Shown piece by piece: positions 16,398 through 24,494 of a stretch of DNA of 33,135 nt. The stretch's first letter is position 1; each line of letters begins with the position of its first letter. Source of the DNA: Cellvibrionales bacterium UBA1963 (GTDB taxonomy: Bacteria > Pseudomonadota > Gammaproteobacteria > Pseudomonadales > UBA7434); NCBI GenBank assembly GCA_002336035.1, contig DDED01000188.1, positions 1,981 through 35,115 of the forward strand, in the 5' to 3' direction. The notes beneath the pieces are model-generated. The model saw only the letters and a list, made by a program, of their open reading frames with translations. It was not told the DNA's origin and made no database searches. Made by a program: the position numbers and the translations under genes.

Positions 16398-17015
16398 TCA
16401 TAAACGCGATTGACCGGAAGAAACGGCTAATTCTGACTGAAAGAAATGCCAATCAAAACCCTGCCCTGGATCTGTCTTTCGGCCCGCAGCGATGGTTTCA
16501 TGGCCCACGATACGATCGACATTGAGGGCCGGGTAATGAGTCATCAGCGAAGCGATTACAGTGGCCAATGCTTGGTACTGAATGACCTCATACGCATCTT
16601 TATCCGTCCCCTCTAACTCGATACCGATGCTAAAATCATTGCAGGCAATACGACCTTGGTAATTTGATTCTCCGGCATGCCAAGCGCGTTGATTAAAACT
16701 GACAAATTGAATCACCTCCCCTGTTCGCCGAATCAGCACATGCGCCGAAACCTTAAGATCAGCGATCTCATGGTAATAAGGATCGTCTTCAGGGTCTAAT
16801 TGATTGGTAAATAACTGCTCTATACCTTTGCCACCGAACTGGTTCGGAGGCAAAGCAATGCAGTGAATAACCAATAAATCCACCACTGATGCCGTCGATC
16901 GCTCATCGAAATTCGGCGAATCGATACGTTTTACCCCATCAAGCCATCCGTCTATCACAGAAAATCTTGCCGTTGGGGACAATGATGACGAGGAAACTTG
17001 CCGAGGATCAGTCAT
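16398..17015 (-). CDS. ampD: 1,6-anhydro-N-acetylmuramyl-L-alanine amidase AmpD
   Basis: A 205-residue cytoplasmic zinc amidase that removes the peptide from anhydro-muropeptides during murein recycling; its loss usually derepresses AmpR-controlled beta-lactamase. Zinc ligands are H51 (VIHCIALP), H172 (VGHETIA) and D182 (KTDPGQGFDW); catalytic E133 is in IGIELEG. These match H34, H154, D164 and E116 of the Citrobacter enzyme. I prefer the ATG at 17015; a frame open to an ATG at 17054 would add 13 residues not seen in relatives, and neither has a strong ribosome site. No ampR or beta-lactamase gene is in the window. Confidence 0.93.
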   Translation of the reverse strand: MTDPRQVSSSSLSPTARFSVIDGWLDGVKRIDSPNFDERSTASVVDLLVIHCIALPPNQFGGKGIEQLFTNQLDPEDDPYYHEIADLKVSAHVLIRRTGEVIQFVSFNQRAWHAGESNYQGRIACNDFSIGIELEGTDKDAYEVIQYQALATVIASLMTHYPALNVDRIVGHETIAAGRKTDPGQGFDWHFFQSELAVSSGQSRL

Positions 17016-17236
17016 TTTTATTGTATTCCAGTGAATGATTACATTTGAATGCATAAGTATTTATCATAACGTGATGCGCGTGTAACAAAAACAGTAGATA
17101 AGCAAAATAATTGCTTTCATAATGTGCAGTTAATGGATTTAACACGATTCACGCAACATTTGATGCCGCTGGCACCTCCTGAGCCTTACGCTGGTTAAAA
17201 TAAAGTCAGGATGCACGCATTTATGCAGGGAAACGA

Positions 17237-17767
17237 ATGGAAAACGAACCGAACAAACCCCATCACGAGGCCAGTGCCATCGGACTAGCCATGACAGTGG
17301 TCGCCTGGCTATTGCTGCTGGGCATGCTGGCTCTGTATTTTCAAGATGTACTCATCACACACGTAAACCCTAATCGAAACCCTGAAATGGTGCAGATAGA
17401 TGATAGGAGTAGCTTAGTCTTGAACGCTAATCGTCAACAACACTTTGTATTAACCGGTAAAGTCAACGGAGTAGACACGGCCTTACTCATTGACACAGGC
17501 GCAACGAGGGTCGCTGTCCCGGCAGATATAGCCCATTCACTGCACCTAAGGCCAGGTAAAAAAGGGCTATCTTACACGGCCAATGGTCCCGTCGAAACTT
17601 ACCAAACAACGATTGCAATGCTTGAACTGGGCGAGATTACGCTGACAAATGTTGACGCAGAGATTAATCCAGGCATGAACGGCATAGGCAAAATATTACT
17701 GGGGATGAGTGCTCTCTCCCAGATTGAGTTCAGCCAGCGTAACGGTCAATTAATACTGCGGCAATGA
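17237..17767 (+). CDS. Membrane-anchored retropepsin-like aspartic protease
   Basis: A 176-residue protein with one N-terminal membrane helix (about 16-38), then a retropepsin-like domain with the active-site DTGAT at 86-90 (D86) and the second conserved LLGMSAL near 154-160. It belongs to the clan AA family of short bacterial aspartic proteases (TIGR02281-type) that act as dimers facing the periplasm; substrates are generally unknown. Such genes often neighbour nadC and ampD in gammaproteobacteria, as here. GCAGGGAAACGA before the ATG at 17237 gives a fair ribosome site. Confidence 0.85.
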   Translation: MENEPNKPHHEASAIGLAMTVVAWLLLLGMLALYFQDVLITHVNPNRNPEMVQIDDRSSLVLNANRQQHFVLTGKVNGVDTALLIDTGATRVAVPADIAHSLHLRPGKKGLSYTANGPVETYQTTIAMLELGEITLTNVDAEINPGMNGIGKILLGMSALSQIEFSQRNGQLILRQ

Positions 17768-17923
17768 AGTCAAAATAACAGAAAAACCAAACGCATTGAT
17801 CATAATGGTCTCTTGCCTCACATAGCTAGCAATCATTTCTATTAATCATTATCATGGGTCCACGAACAAAACAGTAATAGAAAAAATATCGCCTATTCAT
17901 CCATCACACAAAGACACTACTTT

Positions 17924-18766
17924 ATGCTCGATGAAAAGAAACTCACTGAAGATATCCAGCGGTCGGTTAAAACGGCATTACTTGAAGATGTTGGCTCTGG
18001 CGATATTACAGCTCAACTCGTTGGTAAGCATGAGACCTATCTAGCAACCGTTATTACGCGTGAAGCAGCGGTCATTGCGGGTAGCGAATGGGTTAATGAA
18101 ACGTTCAGACAAATAGACCCTGAACTCAGTATTCATTGGTCGGTTAATGATGGCGATAGGGTCATAGCTGATCAGACACTTTTCACCGTAGCAGGATCGG
18201 CTCGGCATCTACTCACGGGGGAGCGCACAGCACTCAATTTCTTACAACTCCTCTCAGGCACGGCGACTATTTGTGATCAATATGCGCAGTTGGTGCAACA
18301 CCATCAGGTGAAGTTATTGGATACTCGAAAAACCATACCTGGATTAAGAACCGCTCAAAAGTATGCGGTCAGTTGCGGCGGGTGTTACAACCATAGGATT
18401 GGCTTATACGATGCCTTTCTTATCAAAGAAAACCACATCGCCGCCTGCGGTTCTATTGGCCTTGCTATTGGTCAAGCAAAAAAAAATCATCCAGAAATAC
18501 CGGTCGAAATAGAAGTTGAATCGCTTGAGGAACTCACCTTGGCCCTAGAGGGCAATGCGGACATTGTCATGCTTGATAATTTCTCTATTGCTGAACTGCG
18601 TTCAGCTGTCGAAAAGAATAGAGGTCGAGCAAAATTAGAAGCATCAGGCAATGTCAGCGCTAAAAACCTAGTCTCCCTTGCTGAAACTGGCGTTGATTAT
18701 ATTTCAATTGGAGCACTGACTAAACACGTGAAAGCCATTGATCTATCAATGCGATTTAACAACTAA
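17924..18766 (+). CDS. nadC: Nicotinate-nucleotide pyrophosphorylase (quinolinate phosphoribosyltransferase)
   Basis: A 280-residue NadC that converts quinolinate and PRPP to nicotinate mononucleotide, CO2 and PPi in NAD synthesis. Diagnostic stretches are EDVGSGDIT near the N-terminus, TGERTALNFLQLLSG, LDTRKTIPGLR, KYAVSCGGCYNHRIGLYD, LIKENH and the C-terminal EASGNV and DYISIGALTKH. The Cys in GGC replaces the more common third Gly; I recall the same in Pseudomonas, so I do not treat it as a defect. The ATG at 17924 gives the normal family start. It precedes the pilin gene, an order familiar from Pseudomonas. Confidence 0.96.
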   Translation: MLDEKKLTEDIQRSVKTALLEDVGSGDITAQLVGKHETYLATVITREAAVIAGSEWVNETFRQIDPELSIHWSVNDGDRVIADQTLFTVAGSARHLLTGERTALNFLQLLSGTATICDQYAQLVQHHQVKLLDTRKTIPGLRTAQKYAVSCGGCYNHRIGLYDAFLIKENHIAACGSIGLAIGQAKKNHPEIPVEIEVESLEELTLALEGNADIVMLDNFSIAELRSAVEKNRGRAKLEASGNVSAKNLVSLAETGVDYISIGALTKHVKAIDLSMRFNN

Positions 18767-18804
18767 AAAACCACTCCCTTATAACAGAGGCAGCGGTTTT
18801 AGTT
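18761..18804. terminator. Possible bidirectional terminator between nadC and the pilin gene
   Basis: AACTAAAAAACC (18761-18772, overlapping the nadC stop) can pair imperfectly with GGTTTTAGTT (18795-18804); two As are unpaired and the loop is about 22 nt. The A- and T-rich arms could serve convergent nadC and pilin transcripts. It is AT-rich with little G+C in the stem, so the call is weak. Confidence 0.3.
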
Positions 18805-18843
18805 GCGCTGAGACCGAATAGCTAGCTCATTCGACCTGACCGC

Positions 18844-19332
18844 CTATACTCCAGAACATCGGATGCTTCGACCTTCTGTCGTGCAGCCCGTTCCAGACAG
18901 ACTCCATTGGATAGCTTGATTGGCATTAACAACTGGTGTGAAAGCCAAGGCTAAATCACTGCCTGATGAGTCAATAGCTGACGTTGTTAAACTGATGACA
19001 CCGTTTGTGACTGAAATTGATTTCACATAAGCAATCGTGCCTGAAGTGCTGATGGCCGCACCAATGCCGTTAGTGCCATGATCACAACCTGATACCGAAC
19101 CTAACTCTGTAATACACAAGCCTACGGCTGTTTTATACGCAGCCACTCCACTCACCGCACCGCCTAATTTAGAGCGTTGCTGGTAATCAGAATACGCTGG
19201 CAGTGCCACAGCAGACAAGATGCCAATAATAGCGACAACTATCATTAGCTCTATTAACGTGAAGCCTGATTCAGCTCGTGCTTGACGAGCTAAACATGTG
19301 CTGGTTGGTTTTTTGTTGGCTGTTATGTGCAT
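18844..19332 (-). CDS. pilA: Type IV major pilin-like prepilin
   Basis: A 162-residue prepilin with the type III signal ESG/FTLIELMIVVAIIGIL: PilD should cleave after G23, leaving F24 as residue 1 and E28 as the conserved Glu+5. The hydrophobic alpha-1 helix and an AYKTAVGLC globular domain follow. Four cysteines in the mature domain, two of them in the last 20 residues, fit a D-region disulfide. The leader of 23 residues is unusually long for a type IVa pilin (commonly about 6-10). I chose the ATG at 19332 because AAGGGG precedes it by seven bases; a GTG at 19389 would lengthen the leader further. It is divergent from pilBCD, as in Pseudomonas. Confidence 0.9.
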   Translation of the reverse strand: MHITANKKPTSTCLARQARAESGFTLIELMIVVAIIGILSAVALPAYSDYQQRSKLGGAVSGVAAYKTAVGLCITELGSVSGCDHGTNGIGAAISTSGTIAYVKSISVTNGVISLTTSAIDSSGSDLALAFTPVVNANQAIQWSLSGTGCTTEGRSIRCSGV

Positions 19333-19709
19333 ATTGGATCCCCTTGCTGGATTATCGATGTAATAAAAGTCTGCTGCTTGCTGACTCACTGTGATTTATA
19401 AGTTTTACATTTAAAATGTATCTTTATTTTTTCAATAATGCTCAGCTTTCAAAAGCAAATGTGGACTGGTCGATACAACTTTATAATTACTGTGAACAAG
19501 CGCAAAAAAAACCAATAAAACCAGTGCTACTTGACGCCAGAATCCATGGATTGACTCAAAATAAGCTAGTCTTATCATGCTGGAAACTCAAGTGATAAAT
19601 GTTTTTTTTTACAAAATCAAAAAACAATACCCAGGTGATAAACGCAAAATAAAAGCGGCTCTACAGAAAAATTTCTCTAACGATTTAATATAAAGGACGA
19701 ATAATTACC
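19333..19709. promoter_or_regulatory. Divergent pilin/pilB promoter region
   Basis: A 377-nt gap with no convincing gene. On the plus strand TTGACT (19551-19556) and TATCAT (19573-19578) lie 16 bp apart and form a good sigma-70-type promoter for pilB, about 130 nt upstream of its ATG. A perfect 15-nt palindrome, TACATTTAAAATGTA, is at 19406-19420, about 75 nt upstream of the pilin start, and could be an operator. I looked for a sigma-54 (GG-N10-GC) promoter for the pilin and found none that fits. Confidence 0.45.
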
Positions 19710-21428
19710 ATGTTAAGCCAATCAATGGAACCTCTGTCAGGAATTGCAAAAAAGTTAATTCTAGACAATATTCTTACACTCAATGAGGCGCAGGAGTATT
19801 GTCAGGCAGCTAAACAAAAAAAAACCTCACTGGTGCGCTACTTAATAGTGAATGACCTTGCCGATCAATCCATTATTGCGCGAGCACTGGCCGACGAATT
19901 CTCAATACCGTTATTTGATATTGATGCGCTCAATCAAAACACCTTGCCGAAAGATATTATCAGTCATCAATTGATTGTCGAACATCAATTTATGCCGTTA
20001 TACCAACGGGGAAATCGTTTATTTATCGCAGTGTCTGACCCCAGTAATTTGAGAGCTCAAGAAGAAATCAAATTTCATACAGGCCTCGTAACAGAAACAG
20101 TGCTGGTTGAACATAAAAAACTTGAAAGTGCAATAAAGCAACACCTTGAACAAGACAATAATTTCAATCAACAGCTATCAGATCTTGAGGGAAGCAACCT
20201 CGCAGATTTTGATATTGAAGTCATCGATGAAGAAAAAGACGAGCTAGACCATAACAATGAAAAACCTATTGATGAGACACCCATTGTCCGTTTTATCAAT
20301 AAAGTACTAATTGACGCCATTACTCAAGGAGCATCCGATATACATTTTGAACCCTATGAAAAACATTATCGTATTCGATTCAGAACCGACGGAATCCTTA
20401 AAGAAATAAATAGGCCCCCTATTAGTCTAGCACCCAGGCTCGCAGCCAGAATTAAAGTCATGTCCCAAATGGACATATCAGAACGCCGACTGCCGCAGGA
20501 TGGTCGAATTAAAATGAAACTTTCAAAAACTCGCGCAATCGATTTTCGAGTTAACTCGCTGCCGACTTTATATGGCGAAAAAATTGTTTTACGAATACTC
20601 GATCCAACCAGTGCTAGCATGGGAATCGATAAGCTAGGCTATGAAGATGATCAAAAAGAACTTTACCTGCAAGCGTTGCAGAGCAGCCAAGGATTAATAC
20701 TTGTAACGGGACCAACAGGGAGCGGAAAAACCGTCTCGCTCTACAGCGGTTTGAATATTCTCAACGACGACAGAAGAAATATTTCCAGTGCAGAGGACCC
20801 CGTTGAAATCAACATGGAGGGGATCAACCAAGTCCACGTCTCCAGTAAGATAGGATTGACGTTTGCCGAAGCATTGCGCTCTTTTCTTAGACAGGACCCT
20901 GATGTCATTATGGTCGGTGAAATCAGAGATATTGAAACGGCTGAAATGGCCATGAAGGCGGCACAAACAGGGCATTTAGTTATGTCAACGTTACACACCA
21001 ACAGCGCAGCAGAAACCATCTCACGATTACTGAACATGGGCATACCCTCGTATAACGTAGCGACAGCGTTGAGCTTAGTCATTGCTCAACGGCTCGCTAG
21101 ACGACTGTGCGAACATTGTTCGAAAACCGTTCATCTGCCTGAGCAATCACTAATAGACCAGGGTTTCTCTGCAACACAAATTAACACAGCCACTATTAAA
21201 GAGGCCGTTAGCTGTCATAAATGCATCGATGGCTACAAAGGAAGAGTCGGTATCTATGAAGTTGTCAAAATAACGCCTGAGTTACAAGCAATCATTATGT
21301 CTAAAAGCAATGCACTAACACTGGCTTGTGCGGCTAACGAACTCGGTTACAAAAACCTTCGTCAATCGGCATTAATTAAAGTCGCGGCAGGACTTACCAG
21401 TCTAGAAGAAATCAATCGAGTCATATGA
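19710..21428 (+). CDS. pilB: Type IV pilus assembly ATPase PilB
   Basis: A 572-residue extension ATPase that powers pilus assembly at the inner-membrane base. The N-terminal T2SSE-type domain (about 1-150) is followed by an acidic linker (about 160-190). The ATPase core has Walker A GPTGSGKT (334-341), an Asp box around 363, Walker B DPDVIMVGEIRD (396-407, E404) and His box around 421-429. The zinc-binding cysteines are C467, C470, C502 and C505. The size is standard. It starts the pilB-pilC-pilD operon (gaps of 39 and 27 nt). The ATG at 19710 is preceded by AAGGA at a rather long spacing of about 12. Confidence 0.96.
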   Translation: MLSQSMEPLSGIAKKLILDNILTLNEAQEYCQAAKQKKTSLVRYLIVNDLADQSIIARALADEFSIPLFDIDALNQNTLPKDIISHQLIVEHQFMPLYQRGNRLFIAVSDPSNLRAQEEIKFHTGLVTETVLVEHKKLESAIKQHLEQDNNFNQQLSDLEGSNLADFDIEVIDEEKDELDHNNEKPIDETPIVRFINKVLIDAITQGASDIHFEPYEKHYRIRFRTDGILKEINRPPISLAPRLAARIKVMSQMDISERRLPQDGRIKMKLSKTRAIDFRVNSLPTLYGEKIVLRILDPTSASMGIDKLGYEDDQKELYLQALQSSQGLILVTGPTGSGKTVSLYSGLNILNDDRRNISSAEDPVEINMEGINQVHVSSKIGLTFAEALRSFLRQDPDVIMVGEIRDIETAEMAMKAAQTGHLVMSTLHTNSAAETISRLLNMGIPSYNVATALSLVIAQRLARRLCEHCSKTVHLPEQSLIDQGFSATQINTATIKEAVSCHKCIDGYKGRVGIYEVVKITPELQAIIMSKSNALTLACAANELGYKNLRQSALIKVAAGLTSLEEINRVI

Positions 21429-21467
21429 CATACAACGCTTACGCACACTATAAGGCTATATGAAACC

Positions 21468-22691
21468 ATGGGGACACACGCTAAAAATAAGCAAGTCGCC
21501 TTTCGATGGCAAGGAAAAGACTCGACAGGGAGAGCGCAGTCGGGCGAAATTAATGCCGAAAGCCACATTATGGTGCGTGTACAACTGAGTAAAAAAGGCA
21601 TTATAGTCAAGCGCATTCAACGCAAACCAACGTCGCTAATGAATTTCAATAAAAAGCCTATTAGAGCCATCGACGTGACACTTTTCACTCGCCAACTCGC
21701 CACCATGGTTAAAGCTGGTGTGCCAATAGTTAAAGCCTTTGATATCATTGGGGAAGGCCTCGAAAACAACTCTATGGAAAAAGTTATTGCCAATGTCAAA
21801 AACGAAATAAGTGCAGGTTCGAGTCTCGCCGTAGCATTAGCTAAACATCCAAAACAGTTCGATAACTTATTCTGCAATCTAGTCAATGCAGGCGAGCAAT
21901 CAGGAACTTTAGACACGATGTTAGATCGATTAGCCACTTACAAAGAAAAAACTGAAGCACTTAAGTCCAAAGTCAAAAAAGCCTTAAGCTATCCTATCGC
22001 TGTCATTGCCGTTTCGTTCGTAGTCACGGGCATTCTTTTAATCAAAGTTGTTCCACAATTTGCACAAACCTTTAGTAGCTTTGATGCGGAACTGCCTGCT
22101 TTTACACAGTATGTCATGCAATTATCAGAATGGACTCAAGCCAACATCGTTGTGCTTATACTTTTTATTGCTGTTGCAATTTTAACGGTTAAAACAATAG
22201 TTGCTCGTTCCGACAAGATGGCCACTGCAAAAGACCAATTACTGTTGCGAATCCCTGTTGTTGGCAATATTATCAAGCAAACGATTGTTGCACGTTTTGC
22301 CCGTACACTTTCTACAACCTTCGCTGCGGGCGTCTCTCTAGTGGATTCTTTAGAAACGGTTGCTGAAACAGCAGGCAATCATGTTTATCGGCAAGCCATT
22401 AAAGACATCGCTGGCGAAGTGATCGGTGGTCAAACATTAAACCAAGCTATTTATATGACCCGGTTATTTCCTAGCATGCTGGTCCAAATGGTAGCGATTG
22501 GCGAGGAGTCAGGCACGCTTGATGAAATGCTGGCAAAAGTAGCTAGCAATTATGAGCAGCAGGTTGATAATTCAGTCGATGGCTTAACATCGTTGCTCGA
22601 ACCCTTTATTATGTCCGTTTTGGGTATTATTATCGGTGGCCTTATGATCGCCATGTACCTCCCTATTTTCAAACTTGGAGCAGTTGTTTAA
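21468..22691 (+). CDS. pilC: Type IV pilus inner-membrane platform protein PilC
   Basis: A 407-residue PilC/GspF protein, the membrane platform that couples PilB/PilT motion to pilin insertion. There are two repeated T2SF domains: the first around TRQLATMVKAGVPIVKAFDI, the second around ARTLSTTFAAGVSLVDSLE. Each ends in membrane helices, with clear segments near YPIAVIAVSFVVTGILL, NIVVLILFIAVAIL and the C-terminal MSVLGIIIGGLMIAMYLPIF. Both halves carry the family GEESGTL/GEQSGTL motif. The ATG at 21468 gives the usual family N-terminus (VAFRWQGKDSTG). Confidence 0.96.
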   Translation: MGTHAKNKQVAFRWQGKDSTGRAQSGEINAESHIMVRVQLSKKGIIVKRIQRKPTSLMNFNKKPIRAIDVTLFTRQLATMVKAGVPIVKAFDIIGEGLENNSMEKVIANVKNEISAGSSLAVALAKHPKQFDNLFCNLVNAGEQSGTLDTMLDRLATYKEKTEALKSKVKKALSYPIAVIAVSFVVTGILLIKVVPQFAQTFSSFDAELPAFTQYVMQLSEWTQANIVVLILFIAVAILTVKTIVARSDKMATAKDQLLLRIPVVGNIIKQTIVARFARTLSTTFAAGVSLVDSLETVAETAGNHVYRQAIKDIAGEVIGGQTLNQAIYMTRLFPSMLVQMVAIGEESGTLDEMLAKVASNYEQQVDNSVDGLTSLLEPFIMSVLGIIIGGLMIAMYLPIFKLGAVV

Positions 22692-22718
22692 ACACAGTTT
22701 TTAGGAGCTCAATCATTC

Positions 22719-23603
22719 ATGCAGCAAATAACTCAACTAATGACCAGTCATACCGAACTTTTCATCCTCTGCTTCTCTTTACTGGGCTTGCTGGTTGGTA
22801 GTTTTTTAAATGTCGTTATCTATCGACTACCTGTCATGCTAGAAAGAGAATGGCAATTAGCGATTGAACAACGTACGCAAAACGTTGCGGATCAAGAGAC
22901 CGATACTGAGCCATTCAACTTATCGTTCCCAGGCTCACATTGCTCGGCATGCATGAGTAAAATCAAACCATGGCAGAATATTCCATTAGTAAGCTTTTTA
23001 TTACTTAAAGGGAAATGTGCAAACTGCAAGGTCGCCATTTCTTTTCGCTACCCATGCATAGAGTTACTCACCGCAGTGATGAGCGGCGTTGTTGCATGGC
23101 ATTTTATGCCGTCTATTTGGGTCGTATTCGCCGCCTTGATATTTACCTGGTGCCTTATCTCTCTGAGCGGCATAGACTATGACACTTACTTATTGCCTGA
23201 CAATATCACCTTGCCACTTATCTGGCTTGGTTTGATCGTTAATTACTTTGGCGGCTTCACTTCTGTGGGCAGTGCGTTATGGGGCGCGGTCTTTGGCTAC
23301 TTATCTCTATGGAGTGTATTTTGGTTATTTAAGATATTTACCGGTAAGGACGGCATGGGCTATGGCGACTTCAAACTTCTTGCCGCTATAGGGGCATGGC
23401 TGGGATGGCAATTACTGCCATTGATTATTTTGCTATCATCGCTAGTTGGCGCCATCATTGGAATCGGTTTAATTATTTTTCGCCGCCAGGACAAAGACAA
23501 ACCCATCCCTTTTGGGCCTTATCTTGCGGCAGCTGGCTGGTTAGCATTGATTTGGGGAGAACAGCTCAATCAGACTTACTGGCACATAACATCACTACTG
23601 TAA
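22719..23603 (+). CDS. pilD: Prepilin leader peptidase / N-methyltransferase PilD
   Basis: A 294-residue polytopic membrane enzyme that cleaves prepilin leaders and N-methylates the new first residue. The N-terminal cytoplasmic domain carries a four-cysteine zinc site, C75-x2-C78 and C100-x2-C103. The aspartic-protease residues are D153 (SGIDYDTYLLPD) and D217 in GYGDFK. About seven hydrophobic helices follow the usual layout. AGGAGC lies upstream of the ATG at 22719. The usual Pseudomonas neighbours coaE and yacG are absent; the next gene is djlA on the opposite strand. Confidence 0.96.
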   Translation: MQQITQLMTSHTELFILCFSLLGLLVGSFLNVVIYRLPVMLEREWQLAIEQRTQNVADQETDTEPFNLSFPGSHCSACMSKIKPWQNIPLVSFLLLKGKCANCKVAISFRYPCIELLTAVMSGVVAWHFMPSIWVVFAALIFTWCLISLSGIDYDTYLLPDNITLPLIWLGLIVNYFGGFTSVGSALWGAVFGYLSLWSVFWLFKIFTGKDGMGYGDFKLLAAIGAWLGWQLLPLIILLSSLVGAIIGIGLIIFRRQDKDKPIPFGPYLAAAGWLALIWGEQLNQTYWHITSLL

Positions 23604-23629
23604 CCGTCAATCAAGGCAGGCAGTCGGAC

Positions 23630-24403
23630 TCACTTTCTCGACTTTTCTATTAAATCATAGGCTGCCTGAATTTCTTGCGTTTTTTCTGTTGCCATTGCCA
23701 CCATGTCTGCAGGCACGCCTTTTGCGATCATCTTATCGGGGTGATGCTGACTCATTAGCTTTCGATAAGCACGTTTCAGATCTTTATCATTTATTGATGC
23801 GTCAACGCCCATCGCTTTATAGGCTGTCGCCAGATCATCCACACCCGTGGCCGATTGACCGCCTGCGAAGCTGCGTTGAGCTTTGAGCATTTCAACCATA
23901 CGTTCAAAGCTACGCATTTCAATCTCAATTGACCGAGCTACTCTTCGTAAGATCGCTTCTTCACTAGGATGAAACTCATCATCTGCAATGGCCATTTCCA
24001 CCAAGAACATCAATAAATTTCGTTTTAAATCAGCCCTGAAGCGGACAGCTGAAGAAAAACGAGACAGGACCGCCATCATATCGAAATCAGCCGACGTCCC
24101 TTGTTTAAAGCATTCAATGGCTTGCTCGCGCTTAGAACCGCTAACGCCTAGCTTCGTCATCATGATCTCAGTCTGGTCTACCTCGTCTTGACTGACACGA
24201 CCATCAGCTTTGGCAATATGCCCCATGAGTGAAAAAACCGTGGTAAAGAAAATATCGCCGCTCTGACTATGAAGATCATAGCCACTACGAATATTCGCCT
24301 GTAAGCCGCTGTTAAAAAATCCAGCCACAAAATAACCCAGCATGGCTCCAAAAAAACTGCCAAACAACCAAAAACCAATTATTGCACCGAACACCTTTGC
24401 CAC
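23630..24403 (-). CDS. djlA: DjlA-like membrane-anchored J-domain co-chaperone
   Basis: A 257-residue co-chaperone expected to stimulate DnaK ATPase at the inner membrane. It has a glycine-rich N-terminal membrane helix (about 5-30, with GxxxG-type spacing as in DjlA), a central TerB-like helical domain (about 50-160, with KADGRVSQDE and ADDEFHPSEE acidic motifs) and a C-terminal J-domain (about 190-257) with HPD at 221-223. The start is GTG at 24403, with AGAGG seven bases upstream. A strong terminator between it and the right steroid operon isolates it from that transcript. Confidence 0.92.
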   Translation of the reverse strand: MAKVFGAIIGFWLFGSFFGAMLGYFVAGFFNSGLQANIRSGYDLHSQSGDIFFTTVFSLMGHIAKADGRVSQDEVDQTEIMMTKLGVSGSKREQAIECFKQGTSADFDMMAVLSRFSSAVRFRADLKRNLLMFLVEMAIADDEFHPSEEAILRRVARSIEIEMRSFERMVEMLKAQRSFAGGQSATGVDDLATAYKAMGVDASINDKDLKRAYRKLMSQHHPDKMIAKGVPADMVAMATEKTQEIQAAYDLIEKSRK

Positions 24404-24441
24404 TGGGTAACCTCTTAAAAATATGTGATTACAAACTTATG

Positions 24442-24469
24442 AAAAAGGTCGGCATAGGCCGACCTTTTT
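24442..24469 (-). terminator. Strong intrinsic terminator of the right steroid operon
   Basis: A perfect 12-bp stem, AAAAAGGTCGGC (24442-24453) with GCCGACCTTTTT (24458-24469), around a 4-nt loop. It is symmetric, so a T tract follows the GC-rich stem on either strand. It lies 25 nt past the stop of the last operon gene (24495) and before djlA, and so should end the long minus-strand transcript. Confidence 0.9.
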
Positions 24470-24494
24470 AGTATAGAACAATTGACGTTTAAAT

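Noticed and set aside
18361..18400. Cys in place of Gly in the NadC GGG-x-NHR motif as a damaged active site
   Set aside because: The same GGC form is, as I recall, found in Pseudomonas NadC, and all other motifs are intact.
19577..19693. 38-codon plus-strand frame just before pilB
   Set aside because: No ribosome site, lysine-rich AT-driven composition, and its ATG falls inside the proposed pilB -10 element.
19333..19709. Sigma-54 promoter for the pilin
   Set aside because: A GC-containing -12-like element near 19460 has no GG at the required -24 distance.
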